From an uncultured Erysipelotrichaceae bacterium (GTDB taxonomy: Bacteria; Bacillota_I; Bacilli_A; RF39; UBA660): a stretch of DNA of 10,934 nucleotides. Each line of letters begins with the position of its first letter. The stretch's first letter is position 1. Position numbers and translations under genes: made by a program. Below, piece by piece: positions 1-7,415 of this stretch. The notes beneath the pieces are model-generated. The model saw only the letters and a program-made list of their open reading frames with translations. It was not told the origin of the DNA and searched no databases. The stretch spans positions 1 to 10,934 of the forward strand of contig CACXEZ010000073.1 in the NCBI GenBank assembly GCA_902766815.1. The letters are read 5' to 3'.

Positions 1-725
1 CTTAAATTAAATATATTATTTTCAGGTAATTTTCTTGAACAATATTTAAAAAAAGGACACTCATATGGTTGAAAACAATAAAGACCTAATTCTTTAGTAG
101 GTTCATTTTTATCTTTCATATAATTATTTATTGTTTCTATATATTCTTTTATTTCATCTTGTTTTTCATTAACTATATCTGTTACATCTTCTATTTCATT
201 AAACTTGGATTCTGTTATTTTAGTAATATCTTCTATATGAAATAGTTTATTTAATTCTAAATTATCTTTTCTTATGTAGTTACTATTAATATAAACAATG
301 AATACTTTTGTTATGGTGTATCCTAATTTGGTTAATACATAGTATTGATAAGATGCATCACTTAAATATATATCTTTTACTTCTGTAGAACTTTTTACTT
401 CATATAATTCATAATTATTATTACTTTTCTTCAAGATATCGACACTACAAAAGTTATTATCATAGACAAATGATGCCTCTGTTACTATGATATTTTCATT
501 TCGGAGAGCTATCTTAGTATCTTCTATCATTTTATTTAGATCTTTATTAAATTGAATATCAATATAAGGACCAAATAGTCCTTTAGCTAATATTCCTACT
601 TCTGTTCCATTATCTAATATTGACTTATTATCTATATCAGATTTTTCTTCTTTACAATATTTGTCTAGCCATAATATTTTATTACACTGTATGGCATTAC
701 AGTAGGTTGATTTTGATAAGTTCAT
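1..725 (-). CDS. DUF2779 / Cas4-like PD-(D/E)XK nuclease-fold protein, N-terminal 241 codons (cut by window edge)
   Basis: The reading frame runs from an ATG at 725, with AAAGGAG 8-9 nt upstream, to base 1 without a stop, so the C-terminal part lies outside the window. The start LSKSTYCNAIQCNKILWL and the following GTEVGILAKGLFG are typical of the DUF2779 family, whose members have a Cas4/RecB-like nuclease domain at the N-terminus. The catalytic pattern is visible: Asp96, then Glu109-Val-Lys111 (EVK), and a SYQYY stretch that fits the fourth nuclease motif. Cysteines (Cys14 early; three late in the GLYCFQPYECPFFKYC stretch, spaced C-x5-C-x5-C) resemble the iron-sulfur cluster ligands of Cas4 and AddB. 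The expected role is a DNA nuclease, but the substrate is unknown and no CRISPR genes lie nearby. It has its own promoter and follows the trhA terminator, so it appears to be an independent unit. The family call is firm; the function is inferred. Confidence 0.82.
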   Translation of the reverse strand, partial: MNLSKSTYCNAIQCNKILWLDKYCKEEKSDIDNKSILDNGTEVGILAKGLFGPYIDIQFNKDLNKMIEDTKIALRNENIIVTEASFVYDNNFCSVDILKKSNNNYELYEVKSSTEVKDIYLSDASYQYYVLTKLGYTITKVFIVYINSNYIRKDNLELNKLFHIEDITKITESKFNEIEDVTDIVNEKQDEIKEYIETINNYMKDKNEPTKELGLYCFQPYECPFFKYCSRKLPENNIFNL

Positions 726-748
726 ATTTTTACTCCTTTATTTATTAG

Positions 749-777
749 ATCGTATCTTATTTTTTAGAAAAAGTAAA
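749..777 (-). promoter_or_regulatory. Sigma-A type promoter for the DUF2779 gene
   Basis: On the minus strand TTTACT (777-772) and TACGAT (754-749) are separated by exactly 17 nt, and the start codon is 24 nt further on. It sits between the trhA terminator and the ribosome binding site of the nuclease-like gene, which is where a promoter is expected. Each hexamer has mismatches to consensus, so this is a reasonable prediction only. Confidence 0.5.
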
Positions 778-787
778 TGATATTATG

Positions 788-810
788 AAAAAAACTACTC
801 TATGGTAGTT
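788..810 (-). terminator. Intrinsic terminator after trhA
   Basis: A short inverted repeat AACTAC/GTAGTT (810-805 and 798-793) with a 6-nt loop is followed on the minus strand by seven T (794-788). It starts 10 nt after the trhA stop codon. The six-pair stem is short, so termination may be partial. Confidence 0.55.
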
Positions 811-819
811 ATTTGTACT

Positions 820-1485
820 TTAGATACAGTATAGATAGATAAAAAAGAAATGAAATATAGATCCTGCTAGAACGAAGAAATGAAATATTGAATGCATGTA
901 TGGAACTTTACTTCCTATTACGTATAGAATGGAACCTATTGTATAAATAACTCCTCCTATGATTAGGAGCCAAATACCTTTTATTGGGCATACTGTTTTT
1001 AAAGGATGTATTAGGAGTAGTACTCCCCATCCTAGTAATAGATTGCATGCTACGGATATCATCTGATATTTGTCTACATTGATAGCATTGGACACGACTG
1101 CTATAATGGTAATTATCCAAACAATTCCAAATAATGTCCATCCTATTTTTCCACCTAGAAGAGACATACATATTGGCATATAGGTTCCTGCTACCATTAG
1201 AAGAACGTTACAGTGATCAATTACGCGTAATACTTTTTTTCCTTTTAAATTCGGACTTAGGGCATGGTATATGCAGGATATGATATATAGACTAATCATT
1301 AAACTCCCATATATAGTCATAGATATGATTGCTAAGGGAGTTTTGGCTTTTACAATTCCTATCACTAAAGCTACTATAGCTAGATATGTACCAATCCCAT
1401 GACTTATAGAATTAATTAGTTCTTCTTTAAAACTATACTTGGGGATACTTACTGTTCTTTTTTTGGCATTATTGTTTTTTGTCAT
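820..1485 (-). CDS. trhA: Haemolysin III family (PAQR/TrhA) integral membrane protein
   Basis: The 221-aa product has about seven hydrophobic segments and the metal-site pattern of the haemolysin III/PAQR family: Glu21 and Asn25 before SH (28-29), SCIYH (Ser70, His74), Asp90-His91, and HSIFHFFVLAGSIFHF with His198, His202 and His212. In this family these Ser, Asp and His residues surround a metal in the membrane. Bacterial members have been linked to membrane lipid and fluidity homeostasis; the older haemolysin name is not a safe functional guide. Length is normal. The ATG at 1485 follows AAAGGGTG with good spacing and lies 18 nt after a degraded small gene on the same strand, so it was probably the second gene of that unit. 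A short hairpin terminator follows. Family confidence is high; the physiological role is inferred. Confidence 0.9.
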   Translation of the reverse strand: MTKNNNAKKRTVSIPKYSFKEELINSISHGIGTYLAIVALVIGIVKAKTPLAIISMTIYGSLMISLYIISCIYHALSPNLKGKKVLRVIDHCNVLLMVAGTYMPICMSLLGGKIGWTLFGIVWIITIIAVVSNAINVDKYQMISVACNLLLGWGVLLLIHPLKTVCPIKGIWLLIIGGVIYTIGSILYVIGSKVPYMHSIFHFFVLAGSIFHFFFIYLYCI

Positions 1486-1503
1486 TTTTATTGCACCCTT
1501 TCT

Positions 1504-1771
1504 TTATTTTTTATCTATTTTTTCTAGTTCTTTATTAATTCTTTCTCTTTTTTTAATTCCTTCTCCAACTTCGTAACCAACGAATTTAATAATAGTACTT
1601 TTTTTAGATTCTGCATATTAGGAAACGCTTTTACTAATCTTCTATAAAGAATTTCTCTATTCATAAATACTTTTCTTACTTTTTTTGTGATTTCTTCTGT
1701 TGCATCTCTTTCTAAGTTGGTGATGGTATTGCTAAAATTAAATATAATAGAAAATAAATTTTATAAAACAT
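1504..1771 (-). pseudogene. Frameshifted remnant of a small gene (about 90 codons) upstream of trhA
   Basis: An ATG at 1771 follows a strong AAGGAGG (only 4 nt away). It opens a hydrophobic stretch, MFYKIYFLLYLILAIPSP, that stops at TAG 1714-1712. The next stretch in another frame is open and gene-like (TITNLERDATEEITKKVRK, then VFMNREILYRRLVKAFPN). A third frame then carries the most convincing C-terminus, KFVGYEVGEGIKKRERI, ending at TAA 1506-1504, right before the trhA ribosome binding site. Joining them needs two frameshifts, the second near 1617-1622 (one missing base would restore FPNYAESKK). The original would be a small protein with one N-terminal membrane segment and a basic helical tail. 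I do not recognise the family. An alternative is an ORF from ATG 1664 in the middle frame, but it lacks a ribosome binding site. From 1772 to 1891 I see only AT-rich DNA with a weak TTGAAC promoter-like site. Confidence 0.42.
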
Positions 1772-1891
1772 CTTACCTCCTTCTATTATTTTAATAGCAA
1801 TTTAAAATAATTTTATGTTCAAAATGGAATAAAAGTATTTTTTTAAACGTTTTTTCTTTTTCGTTTGTTAAATATAATGCTAATATAGTAA

Positions 1892-1922
1892 GAAAAATGA
1901 CTATTTTTATTGATAGTCATTT
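1892..1922 (-). terminator. Intrinsic terminator after htrA
   Basis: ATGACTAT and ATAGTCAT (1920-1913 and 1904-1897) form an 8-bp stem, extendable by A-T pairs into the htrA stop codon, with an 8-nt loop. A run of five T follows on the minus strand. It begins directly at the stop codon and cleanly closes the htrA unit. Confidence 0.8.
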
Positions 1923-3135
1923 ATTCTCCTTTTCCTAAAGTCAATTTGGTAGTTTGTTCTTTTCCATCTCTTATATAAGTTATTTCCACTTCTTCATTAG
2001 GATCGTGTTTGTATAATTCATATCTAAATTCTGCAAGACTTCCTGTTTTCTTTCCTGCTAGTTTTGTAATAATATCTCCTTTTTGTAATCCTGCTTTGGC
2101 AGCTGGAGAATTGTTTTCTACCTGATAGATTGCAACACCTTGATCTATATTGTCAGGAATGATAATTCCAGCTTGCCACAAATAAAAGCTATTGCTTAAA
2201 TCAAGCATGCTAATACCGATATATGGTCTTGTTACTTTTCCTTCTTTTTCTAAGATTTCTGCTACTTTTAAAGCATCTTCTATTGGTATTGCAAATCCCA
2301 TTCCTTCTACGGTATCATCTACCAATTTCATGTTGGTAATTCCAATTACTTCTCCGTTAGTATTGCAAATCGGTCCTCCACTGTTTCCAGGGTTGATTGC
2401 TGCATCTGTTTGTAATACTTGCATATAGTAATCTGATACTTGGCTATTACTTAATGCTACTTCTACGAGTCTATCTTGGGCACTTAGAACTCCTTTTGTT
2501 ACCGTTCCTGCATAGTCTGATCCTTCAGGAGAGCCTACTGTAAATACAGTATCACCTACCTTAGATTTACTACTATCTCCCATTGTAGCTGAATTGATTT
2601 TATCAGAGTCTTTTATACTTAATACTGCAATATCTGAGTAAGTGTCACTTCCTACTATTGTGGCATCTAATTCTGTTTCATCTGTAAATAATACTTTTAT
2701 TTCTGTTTCTCCAGAAATTACGTGATTATTTGTCATAAGATATGCTTTTCCATTTTCTTTTTTATAAACGAATCCTGTTCCTGATGAAACTAATTCATTG
2801 TTACTGTATACTTCTACTACTACAACCGAGTCGTATACCTTGCTTACAGCACTCGCAATGCTATTTGTTTCGTTTAATGCCGTAGTACTGGTGGTTACTC
2901 CATTCGTGGTTGTGGCTGTAGAGAATTCTGTTAACATTAAGTAGGCTCCCAGGCAGCCACTTATAAATGATAAGGCTACTACTAAAATAATTACTACTGG
3001 TATGCTCATTTCATTGTTTTTATTTTTAATTGTTTTTGAATTTGAATATTGCTCATTTGATAATTTTGTATATTCTTCTTCTATCGAATCTATTATAATT
3101 TGTTTATTATGTAATTTTCTTGGTTTTACATTCAT
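1921..3135 (-). CDS. htrA: HtrA/DegP-like membrane-anchored serine protease with one PDZ domain
   Basis: The 404-aa protein has a 44-residue cytoplasmic N-terminus, one membrane anchor (about 45-69), a Thr/Ser-rich linker (72-88), a trypsin-like domain (about 95-290) and a C-terminal PDZ domain (about 303-402). The catalytic triad is intact: His138 in TNNHVISG, Asp168 in SDIAVL and Ser252 in NPGNSGGP. The PDZ domain shows SPAAKAGLQKGDIITKL. Proteases of this family degrade or refold damaged exported proteins outside the membrane and also process surface proteins. The ATG at 3135 is preceded by AAGGA with suitable spacing. It lies 68 nt downstream of the PAP2 gene on the same strand, so it could be read through from that gene or use the weak promoter in the gap. 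A good terminator follows. Length and architecture match Gram-positive HtrA-type proteins. Confidence 0.95.
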   Translation of the reverse strand: MNVKPRKLHNKQIIIDSIEEEYTKLSNEQYSNSKTIKNKNNEMSIPVVIILVVALSFISGCLGAYLMLTEFSTATTTNGVTTSTTALNETNSIASAVSKVYDSVVVVEVYSNNELVSSGTGFVYKKENGKAYLMTNNHVISGETEIKVLFTDETELDATIVGSDTYSDIAVLSIKDSDKINSATMGDSSKSKVGDTVFTVGSPEGSDYAGTVTKGVLSAQDRLVEVALSNSQVSDYYMQVLQTDAAINPGNSGGPICNTNGEVIGITNMKLVDDTVEGMGFAIPIEDALKVAEILEKEGKVTRPYIGISMLDLSNSFYLWQAGIIIPDNIDQGVAIYQVENNSPAAKAGLQKGDIITKLAGKKTGSLAEFRYELYKHDPNEEVEITYIRDGKEQTTKLTLGKGE

Positions 3136-3157
3136 ATTTTTTCCTTCTTTCTTTTTT

Positions 3158-3195
3158 AGTATATCTTTTAAATGTAATAAAATTATCGAATAATT
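3158..3195 (-). promoter_or_regulatory. Weak promoter-like site and AT-rich dyad upstream of htrA
   Basis: TATACT (3163-3158) is a good -10 hexamer placed 23 nt before the htrA start codon, but the -35 position reads ATAATT, which is poor. The -35 position lies inside a perfect dyad AATTAT-cga-ATAATT (3181-3195). The dyad could be an operator overlapping the promoter, or a weak stem after the PAP2 gene. A-T only dyads are common in this base composition, so confidence is low. Confidence 0.25.
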
Positions 3196-3203
3196 ATGGG
3201 AGA

Positions 3204-3845
3204 TTAAGTGATTATATGATATTTATTTAAATATTTCGTTAATATTAAAAGATATATGATTGAGATAGAATATCCAATTACTACATCACTTAAGTAATGA
3301 ACTCCTAGATAGACACGACTAATTCCAATTAGAATAATAATTATGACATTTAAAGTTATTAAAATAGTTTTTAATTTCTTGTTTTTGACGAAATGGTGAA
3401 TAATATAGATAAGTAGTCCATAAAATGCCATACTAACCATTGCATGTCCGCTTGGAAAGCTGTAGCCACTCATTTCAATAATTCTAAATCCAATCGGTCT
3501 ATCTCTTTTGAAGATAAGTTTTAATATTTGATTTAAAAATACAATAAATACTAAATTTACTACTATAAGAAATGATATTTTTTTCTTTTTTATTATGTAA
3601 TAGAAATATATTATGAAAATCATACTTAAAGAAATAATTACACTTGTGTTGCTTAATTTGGTTACTAATTTCATTACTGAAGTTAAAAATGGATTTCTTA
3701 ATTTGGTTACTAAAATATCATATGCTAGTTTATCTATGATTAATTCTTCTTTTATTATTATTTTTTTTGTAATCATTGTAATGATGATTAATAGTAAGAA
3801 AATAATTAATACCATTAACTTGTTATTTTTTATTTTTTGTATCAT
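3204..3845 (-). CDS. PAP2-family (type 2 phosphatidic acid phosphatase) membrane phosphatase
   Basis: The product has several membrane segments and all three signature motifs of the PAP2/acid phosphatase superfamily: K109-x6-R116-P117, PSGH at 131-134, and S176-R177-x5-H183-x3-D187. Such enzymes remove a phosphate from lipid phosphates (phosphatidic acid, phosphatidylglycerol phosphate or undecaprenyl pyrophosphate) at the outer face of the membrane. The exact substrate cannot be read from the sequence. I choose the ATG at 3845 (213 aa), with AGGA 9 nt upstream, over the longer in-frame ATG at 3872. The latter has no ribosome binding site and overlaps the -10 box of a near-consensus promoter, so it would lie upstream of the transcript start. 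The gene sits upstream of htrA and both act at the cell surface, which suggests a loose envelope-maintenance unit. Family confidence is very high. Confidence 0.93.
   Translation of the reverse strand: MIQKIKNNKLMVLIIFLLLIIITMITKKIIIKEELIIDKLAYDILVTKLRNPFLTSVMKLVTKLSNTSVIISLSMIFIIYFYYIIKKKKISFLIVVNLVFIVFLNQILKLIFKRDRPIGFRIIEMSGYSFPSGHAMVSMAFYGLLIYIIHHFVKNKKLKTILITLNVIIIILIGISRVYLGVHYLSDVVIGYSISIIYLLILTKYLNKYHIIT
3652..3713 (-). repeat. Exact 17-bp direct repeat inside the PAP2 gene
   Basis: CTTAATTTGGTTACTAA (plus-strand reading) occurs at 3652-3668 and again at 3697-3713, a period of 45 nt. Because 45 is a multiple of three it stays in frame and encodes two copies of LVTKL(R/S)N, 15 residues apart. 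It may reflect local duplication or chance in a low-complexity gene. Confidence 0.6.
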
Positions 3846-3870
3846 TTTTTCACGTCCTATATTTTTATTC

Positions 3871-3899
3871 ATTATATCACGAGTTTTTTAATAAGTAAA
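3871..3899 (-). promoter_or_regulatory. Strong sigma-A promoter with extended -10 for the PAP2 gene
   Basis: On the minus strand TTTACT (3899-3894), a 17-nt spacer and TATAAT (3876-3871) are found. The spacer ends in TGA, giving a perfect extended -10 (TGATATAAT). Transcription would begin near 3864, which decides the start codon of the gene in favour of 3845. Confidence 0.8.
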
Positions 3900-3916
3900 T
3901 TATTTTGTTAACTACT

Positions 3917-3950
3917 AAAGAACTATCAACGAAATCATTAATAGTTCTTT
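3917..3950 (-). terminator. Hairpin at the end of the xfp transcript, poor T tract
   Basis: A perfect 10-bp inverted repeat AAAGAACTAT/ATAGTTCTTT (3950-3941 and 3926-3917) with a 14-nt loop overlaps the last codons of the 112-aa gene. The sequence after the stem (AGTAGTTAAC) is not T-rich, so it is either a weak terminator or a structure protecting the 3' end. It lies just upstream of the PAP2 promoter. Confidence 0.4.
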
Positions 3951-4276
3951 ATAGTATTTATGCTTTGCTTTTCTTTTAGACTTAGATAAGTATTTTCTTC
4001 TAAATCCTTGAAATAATTTAATGGCAATAATATGGTGGTGGTTGCTTCTGAATTTTCATAAAAGGTATTTTCATGCATTTCTCTTTTCCAGGATAATATT
4101 TTAAAATTATCATCTGTCATTATTATGTCTACTCTTTGTTTATTTGCTATAGAACTGTATCTATTACAATTTTCTATGATAATGGCATAATATAATTTTT
4201 GAAAGTGATATTTTAATATTTCTTTATTATTGGTTTTGGTTACCATTATTGAATTTTCTTTATAAACTAGATTCAT
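3938..4276 (-). CDS. Hypothetical protein, 112 aa, directly downstream of phosphoketolase
   Basis: I do not recognise this protein. It has no signal peptide or membrane segment and looks like a small mixed alpha/beta cytoplasmic protein. The middle part, including QRVDIIMTDDNFKILSWKR and MHENTFYENSEATTTILLPL, has alternating hydrophobic strands and looks like real, selected coding sequence. The ATG at 4276 comes 6 nt after the xfp stop codon and has no clear ribosome binding site, so it is probably translated by coupling to xfp. A second in-frame ATG at 4246 is possible but also lacks a binding site. Coupling suggests a role tied to phosphoketolase or expression in fixed ratio with it, but that is inference. 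A 10-bp hairpin overlaps its 3' end. Confidence 0.7.
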   Translation of the reverse strand: MNLVYKENSIMVTKTNNKEILKYHFQKLYYAIIIENCNRYSSIANKQRVDIIMTDDNFKILSWKREMHENTFYENSEATTTILLPLNYFKDLEENTYLSLKEKQSINTIKNY

Positions 4277-4282
4277 TGGATT

Positions 4283-6622
4283 TTAGTTTTCTTTCCATTG
4301 CCAATTTTGAATTTCAGGCATGTCTTTTCCAAACTCGTATATGTATTGTTTGTGCATTACTAATTTATCTTTGCATAGTTGATTTAAGATCGCACTGCGA
4401 TTTCCTAATTGGGGTAGTCTTTTTAAGGCTGCTAAGACTAAATGATAACGGTCGATTTCGTTTTGTACGCACATATCAAATCTTGTAGTAATTGTTCCTT
4501 CTTCGTTATATCCATGAACATGTAAATCTTTATTATTTCTTTTATATGTTAATTGATGAACTAAATTGGGGTAACCATGAAAAGCAAATATAATTGGCTT
4601 ATCTTTTGTAAATATTGCATCATAATCTTCATCACTTAATCCATGTGGATGTTCTGTATTTGATTGTAATCTCATTAAATCAACCACGTTTACAACACGA
4701 ATTCTTAATTCTGGAAAATGTTCTCTTAAGATGGAGGTGGCTGCTAAGGTTTCTAGAGTTGGAGTGTCCCCACAACAGGCCATTATAATGTCTGGTTCTT
4801 CGTTAGCATCATTACTTGCCCATTTCCAGATTCCTATTCCTTGTGTACAGTGAATCACTGCTTCTTCCATGCTTAACCATTGTGGTCTGGGATGTTTTGA
4901 TGCAATTATCACATTAATATAGTCTTTACTTTGAATACAGTGATTGAAACATGATAGTAAGCAATTGGTATCAGGTGGCAGATAGATTCTTACAATATCT
5001 GCTTTTTTTGTTACTATATGGTTTAAGAAGCCTGGATCCTGATGAGTATATCCATTGTGATCTTGTTGCCATACGTGCGAAGTCAATACATAGTTTAGAG
5101 ATGAAATTTTTTGCCTCCATGGAAGCTGCTTACATACTTTTAACCATTTTGCATGTTGACTTGCCATTGAATCGACGATTCTGATGAATGCTTCATAACT
5201 TGTAAAGAAGCCATGTCTTCCTGTTAGTAAATATCCTTCTAACATTCCTTGGCAAACATGTTCAGAAAGGATTGAATCTATTACCATACCATCTGTATCT
5301 AAAAATTCATCGTTTTCATTCTTGACTGCATTCCATTTTCTGTTGGTTTCTTCAAAGACGTGATTCAATCTGTTGGATAGAGTTTCATCTGGAGCAAATA
5401 TTCTGAAATTGTGTTTTTCTTTATTTAATTTTATTATATCTTTAATATAGCTGCTTAATTCCATCATGTCCGATGCTTGTTCTTTTCCATGTTGGCTTAA
5501 TTTTACTCCGTAATTTCGAAAGTCAGGTAGATTTAATTCTTTTAGTAATAATCCACCATTGGCATTTGGATTAGATCCCATTCTTTGATTTCCTATAGGA
5601 GATAGTTCTTGTAGTTCTTTTATTAGTGTTCCGTTTTTATCAAATAATTCTTCTGGCTTATAGCTTTTTAACCAATTTTCTAATATTTCTAAGTTTTCTT
5701 TATGAGATTCATCTACAATTAATGGTACTTGATGAGCTCTAAATGTGCCTTCTATTTGTTTGTCTTCTACTTGTTTTGGTCCTGTCCATCCTTTTGGAGT
5801 TCTTAGAATGATCATTGGCCACTTTGGTCGTTTAGTTGTTTTTTTATATTTTATATCTTTTATTTTTTCAATGATTTCATCTAATACTTCAGCCATTCTT
5901 TTATGCATGAGCATTGGATTATCACCTTCTACGTAGTATGGTAGATATCCGCTGCCCCTGAAAAAATCATCTAATTCTATATCACTTACTCTAGAAAATA
6001 TGGTAGGATTGGCAATCTTATAGCCATTCAGGTGTAAAATTGGCAAAACGACTCCATCTGTTTTAGGATTCATAATTTTATTAATTTGAAGTGATGCTGC
6101 AAGTGGTCCTGTTTCTAATTCCCCATCTCCGATTACACATGCTACAATTAAACTAGGATTGTCTAAAGCTGCACCATATGCATGAGCTAGACTGTAGCCT
6201 AATTCTCCACCCTCATTGATAGAGCCAGGGGTTTCTGGTGCAGCATGTGAGGAAATTCCACCAGGAAATGAAAATTGCTTGAATAACTTTTTTAAGCCTG
6301 CTTCATCTTTTGTTATACTTGGATATGTTTCTGTATAACTACCTTCTAAATATGTATGAGATACTACTGATTGTCCTCCGTGTCCTGGACCAGATATATA
6401 AATCATATTTAAATCATACTTTTTTATAACTCTATTTAAGTGAGTATAAATAAAGTTTTGTCCTGGGGCTGTTCCCCAATGTCCCACCACGTTTGGTTTG
6501 ACATCTTTTAATGTTAATTTTCTTTTTAATAAAGGATTATCTAGCAAATATAATTGGCATACTGATAAATAATTCGCAGCCCTAAAATAGGCATCTATTT
6601 TTTTTAGTTCTTTTGCTTCCAT
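4283..6622 (-). CDS. xfp: Xylulose-5-phosphate/fructose-6-phosphate phosphoketolase
   Basis: This thiamine-diphosphate enzyme splits xylulose 5-phosphate (and often fructose 6-phosphate) with phosphate into acetyl phosphate and glyceraldehyde 3-phosphate or erythrose 4-phosphate. Acetyl phosphate can then give ATP and acetate. The 779 aa are close to the usual 790-825. Signatures are intact: GHWGT (47-51), GPGHGGQ (78-84), EGGELGY (137-143), the thiamine/metal motif starting GDGE (165-168) and continuing to the NG at 199-200, PDETLSNRL (411-419), [12 protein letters not shown] (520-531), and the late [15 protein letters not shown] block. The ATG at 6622 follows AAGGGGAG with good spacing. An extended -10 promoter lies upstream, and the preceding unit ends in a strong terminator, so xfp begins its own transcript, shared with the small gene after it. 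Whether it prefers C5 or C6 substrate cannot be told. Confidence 0.98.
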   Translation of the reverse strand: MEAKELKKIDAYFRAANYLSVCQLYLLDNPLLKRKLTLKDVKPNVVGHWGTAPGQNFIYTHLNRVIKKYDLNMIYISGPGHGGQSVVSHTYLEGSYTETYPSITKDEAGLKKLFKQFSFPGGISSHAAPETPGSINEGGELGYSLAHAYGAALDNPSLIVACVIGDGELETGPLAASLQINKIMNPKTDGVVLPILHLNGYKIANPTIFSRVSDIELDDFFRGSGYLPYYVEGDNPMLMHKRMAEVLDEIIEKIKDIKYKKTTKRPKWPMIILRTPKGWTGPKQVEDKQIEGTFRAHQVPLIVDESHKENLEILENWLKSYKPEELFDKNGTLIKELQELSPIGNQRMGSNPNANGGLLLKELNLPDFRNYGVKLSQHGKEQASDMMELSSYIKDIIKLNKEKHNFRIFAPDETLSNRLNHVFEETNRKWNAVKNENDEFLDTDGMVIDSILSEHVCQGMLEGYLLTGRHGFFTSYEAFIRIVDSMASQHAKWLKVCKQLPWRQKISSLNYVLTSHVWQQDHNGYTHQDPGFLNHIVTKKADIVRIYLPPDTNCLLSCFNHCIQSKDYINVIIASKHPRPQWLSMEEAVIHCTQGIGIWKWASNDANEEPDIIMACCGDTPTLETLAATSILREHFPELRIRVVNVVDLMRLQSNTEHPHGLSDEDYDAIFTKDKPIIFAFHGYPNLVHQLTYKRNNKDLHVHGYNEEGTITTRFDMCVQNEIDRYHLVLAALKRLPQLGNRSAILNQLCKDKLVMHKQYIYEFGKDMPEIQNWQWKEN

Positions 6623-6653
6623 TTTAATCTCCCCTTTATTCTTATTTTATATA

Positions 6654-6662
6654 AGTATATCA
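6654..6662 (-). promoter_or_regulatory. Extended -10 promoter for xfp
   Basis: TGATATACT (6662-6654) is a one-mismatch extended -10 element, 31 nt before the xfp start codon. The matching -35 position (6682-6677) reads TTCTCA and is weak, as is common when the TGn extension is present. It lies between the upstream terminator and the xfp ribosome binding site. Confidence 0.5.
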
Positions 6663-6704
6663 TTAAAGTTTTGTTTTGAGAAGTTACTTTTTTTATTTTG
6701 AAAG

Positions 6705-6728
6705 AAAAAAAGTTCATTTCTGAACTTA
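6705..6728 (-). terminator. Intrinsic terminator with GAAA tetraloop
   Basis: AAGTTCA-GAAA-TGAACTT (6727-6710) forms a 7-bp stem closed by a GAAA tetraloop and followed by a T tract on the minus strand. It overlaps the stop codon of the coiled-coil protein gene and ends the DUF1292/coiled-coil unit. Confidence 0.85.
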
Positions 6729-7415
6729 ATTGTCAAATTTGTCTACACTTTCTAATTTTTTATCTAGATCATCAATAATTGTCTGTAGTCTTTCAAAATT
6801 TATTTTTAAGTTTTCTTTTTCTTCTTTTATTTTTTTCTCTTCTTGTTTCTTATAACTTAAAAATCCTTGTTTTTCTTCTTTTAGTTGCTTTTTGTCTTCT
6901 TCTAATTTGTCTTTTGTTTCTTCAATGCTATTTTTCATTTCTCTTAATTCATCAATATATTTATTGATTTCAGTAACTCTAAAAGATAATGCTTCAAATA
7001 GTTCATCAAAGTTATCTATGGATGTAATTGTCTTTTCATTAGGTCTATGTAATGTACTTTTTTCATTATTAATTAGTCGGTATTCTGTCCAAAATTGTTT
7101 CATGGATGATACTTTGGGCTTGATTACAATTCCTTTTTCTATATAATTATTAAAATATAATACATTGTCTATTTCATTATCTATTGGTTTTATGCTTTTA
7201 ATATCTTCATACATTTTAGTAATCCTTTTACGATATTCACTATATTTGGAATAATTTGTTAATTTTATATCATTTTCTTCTTCGTAATTTTTTACTATAT
7301 TATTTGATTCTTCTTTATATACATCTTTTAGATTATTTCTTTTTACTTTCATTTCTCCGAGGTTAGAAAATAAATTTTCTGGGATTTCAATATTTCTCAT
7401 TCTATTGTTATACAT
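6726..7415 (-). CDS. Coiled-coil protein of unknown function, downstream of a DUF1292 gene
   Basis: I do not recognise a family. The 229-aa product has no membrane segment or signal peptide and is rich in Lys, Glu and Asn. An N-terminal charged helical region (1-75) leads to a middle part with possible strands and conserved-looking aromatic residues (YIEKGIVIKPKVSSMKQFWT, 91-110). A long C-terminal coiled coil follows (about 145-225), with heptad-like Leu/Ile spacing in a Glu/Lys background. It is likely a cytoplasmic scaffold or partner protein. The frame can begin at GTG 7424, but I prefer ATG 7415: AGAAGGTG lies 6 nt before it. It then overlaps the preceding DUF1292 gene by 8 nt (ATGTATAA), which implies translational coupling. 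The two proteins may act together. Confidence 0.75.
   Translation of the reverse strand: MYNNRMRNIEIPENLFSNLGEMKVKRNNLKDVYKEESNNIVKNYEEENDIKLTNYSKYSEYRKRITKMYEDIKSIKPIDNEIDNVLYFNNYIEKGIVIKPKVSSMKQFWTEYRLINNEKSTLHRPNEKTITSIDNFDELFEALSFRVTEINKYIDELREMKNSIEETKDKLEEDKKQLKEEKQGFLSYKKQEEKKIKEEKENLKINFERLQTIIDDLDKKLESVDKFDN

Noticed and set aside
1..725. Cas4 of a CRISPR adaptation module
   Set aside because: The N-terminus matches DUF2779, no repeats or cas genes are visible nearby, and Cas4-like nuclease folds are widespread outside CRISPR loci.
908..1171. Minus-strand reading frame inside trhA
   Set aside because: It is out of frame with a clear haemolysin III gene, has no ribosome binding site and no family-like sequence; it is a shadow frame.
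1521..1664. Intact small ORF from ATG 1664 in the region before trhA
   Set aside because: No ribosome binding site precedes it, and the better-looking C-terminal sequence lies in a different frame, so a broken gene explains the region better.
2192..2428. Plus-strand open frames opposite htrA, xfp, the coiled-coil gene and agrC (for example 2192-2428, 4951-5184, 5745-5936, 6892-7146, 8829-9089)
   Set aside because: All are antisense to confidently identified or well-supported genes, lack ribosome binding sites and give low-complexity peptides.
3613..3891. Plus-strand hydrophobic ORF opposite the PAP2 gene
   Set aside because: Its hydrophobic character mirrors the AT-rich membrane-helix codons on the other strand. 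No promoter or ribosome binding site supports it.
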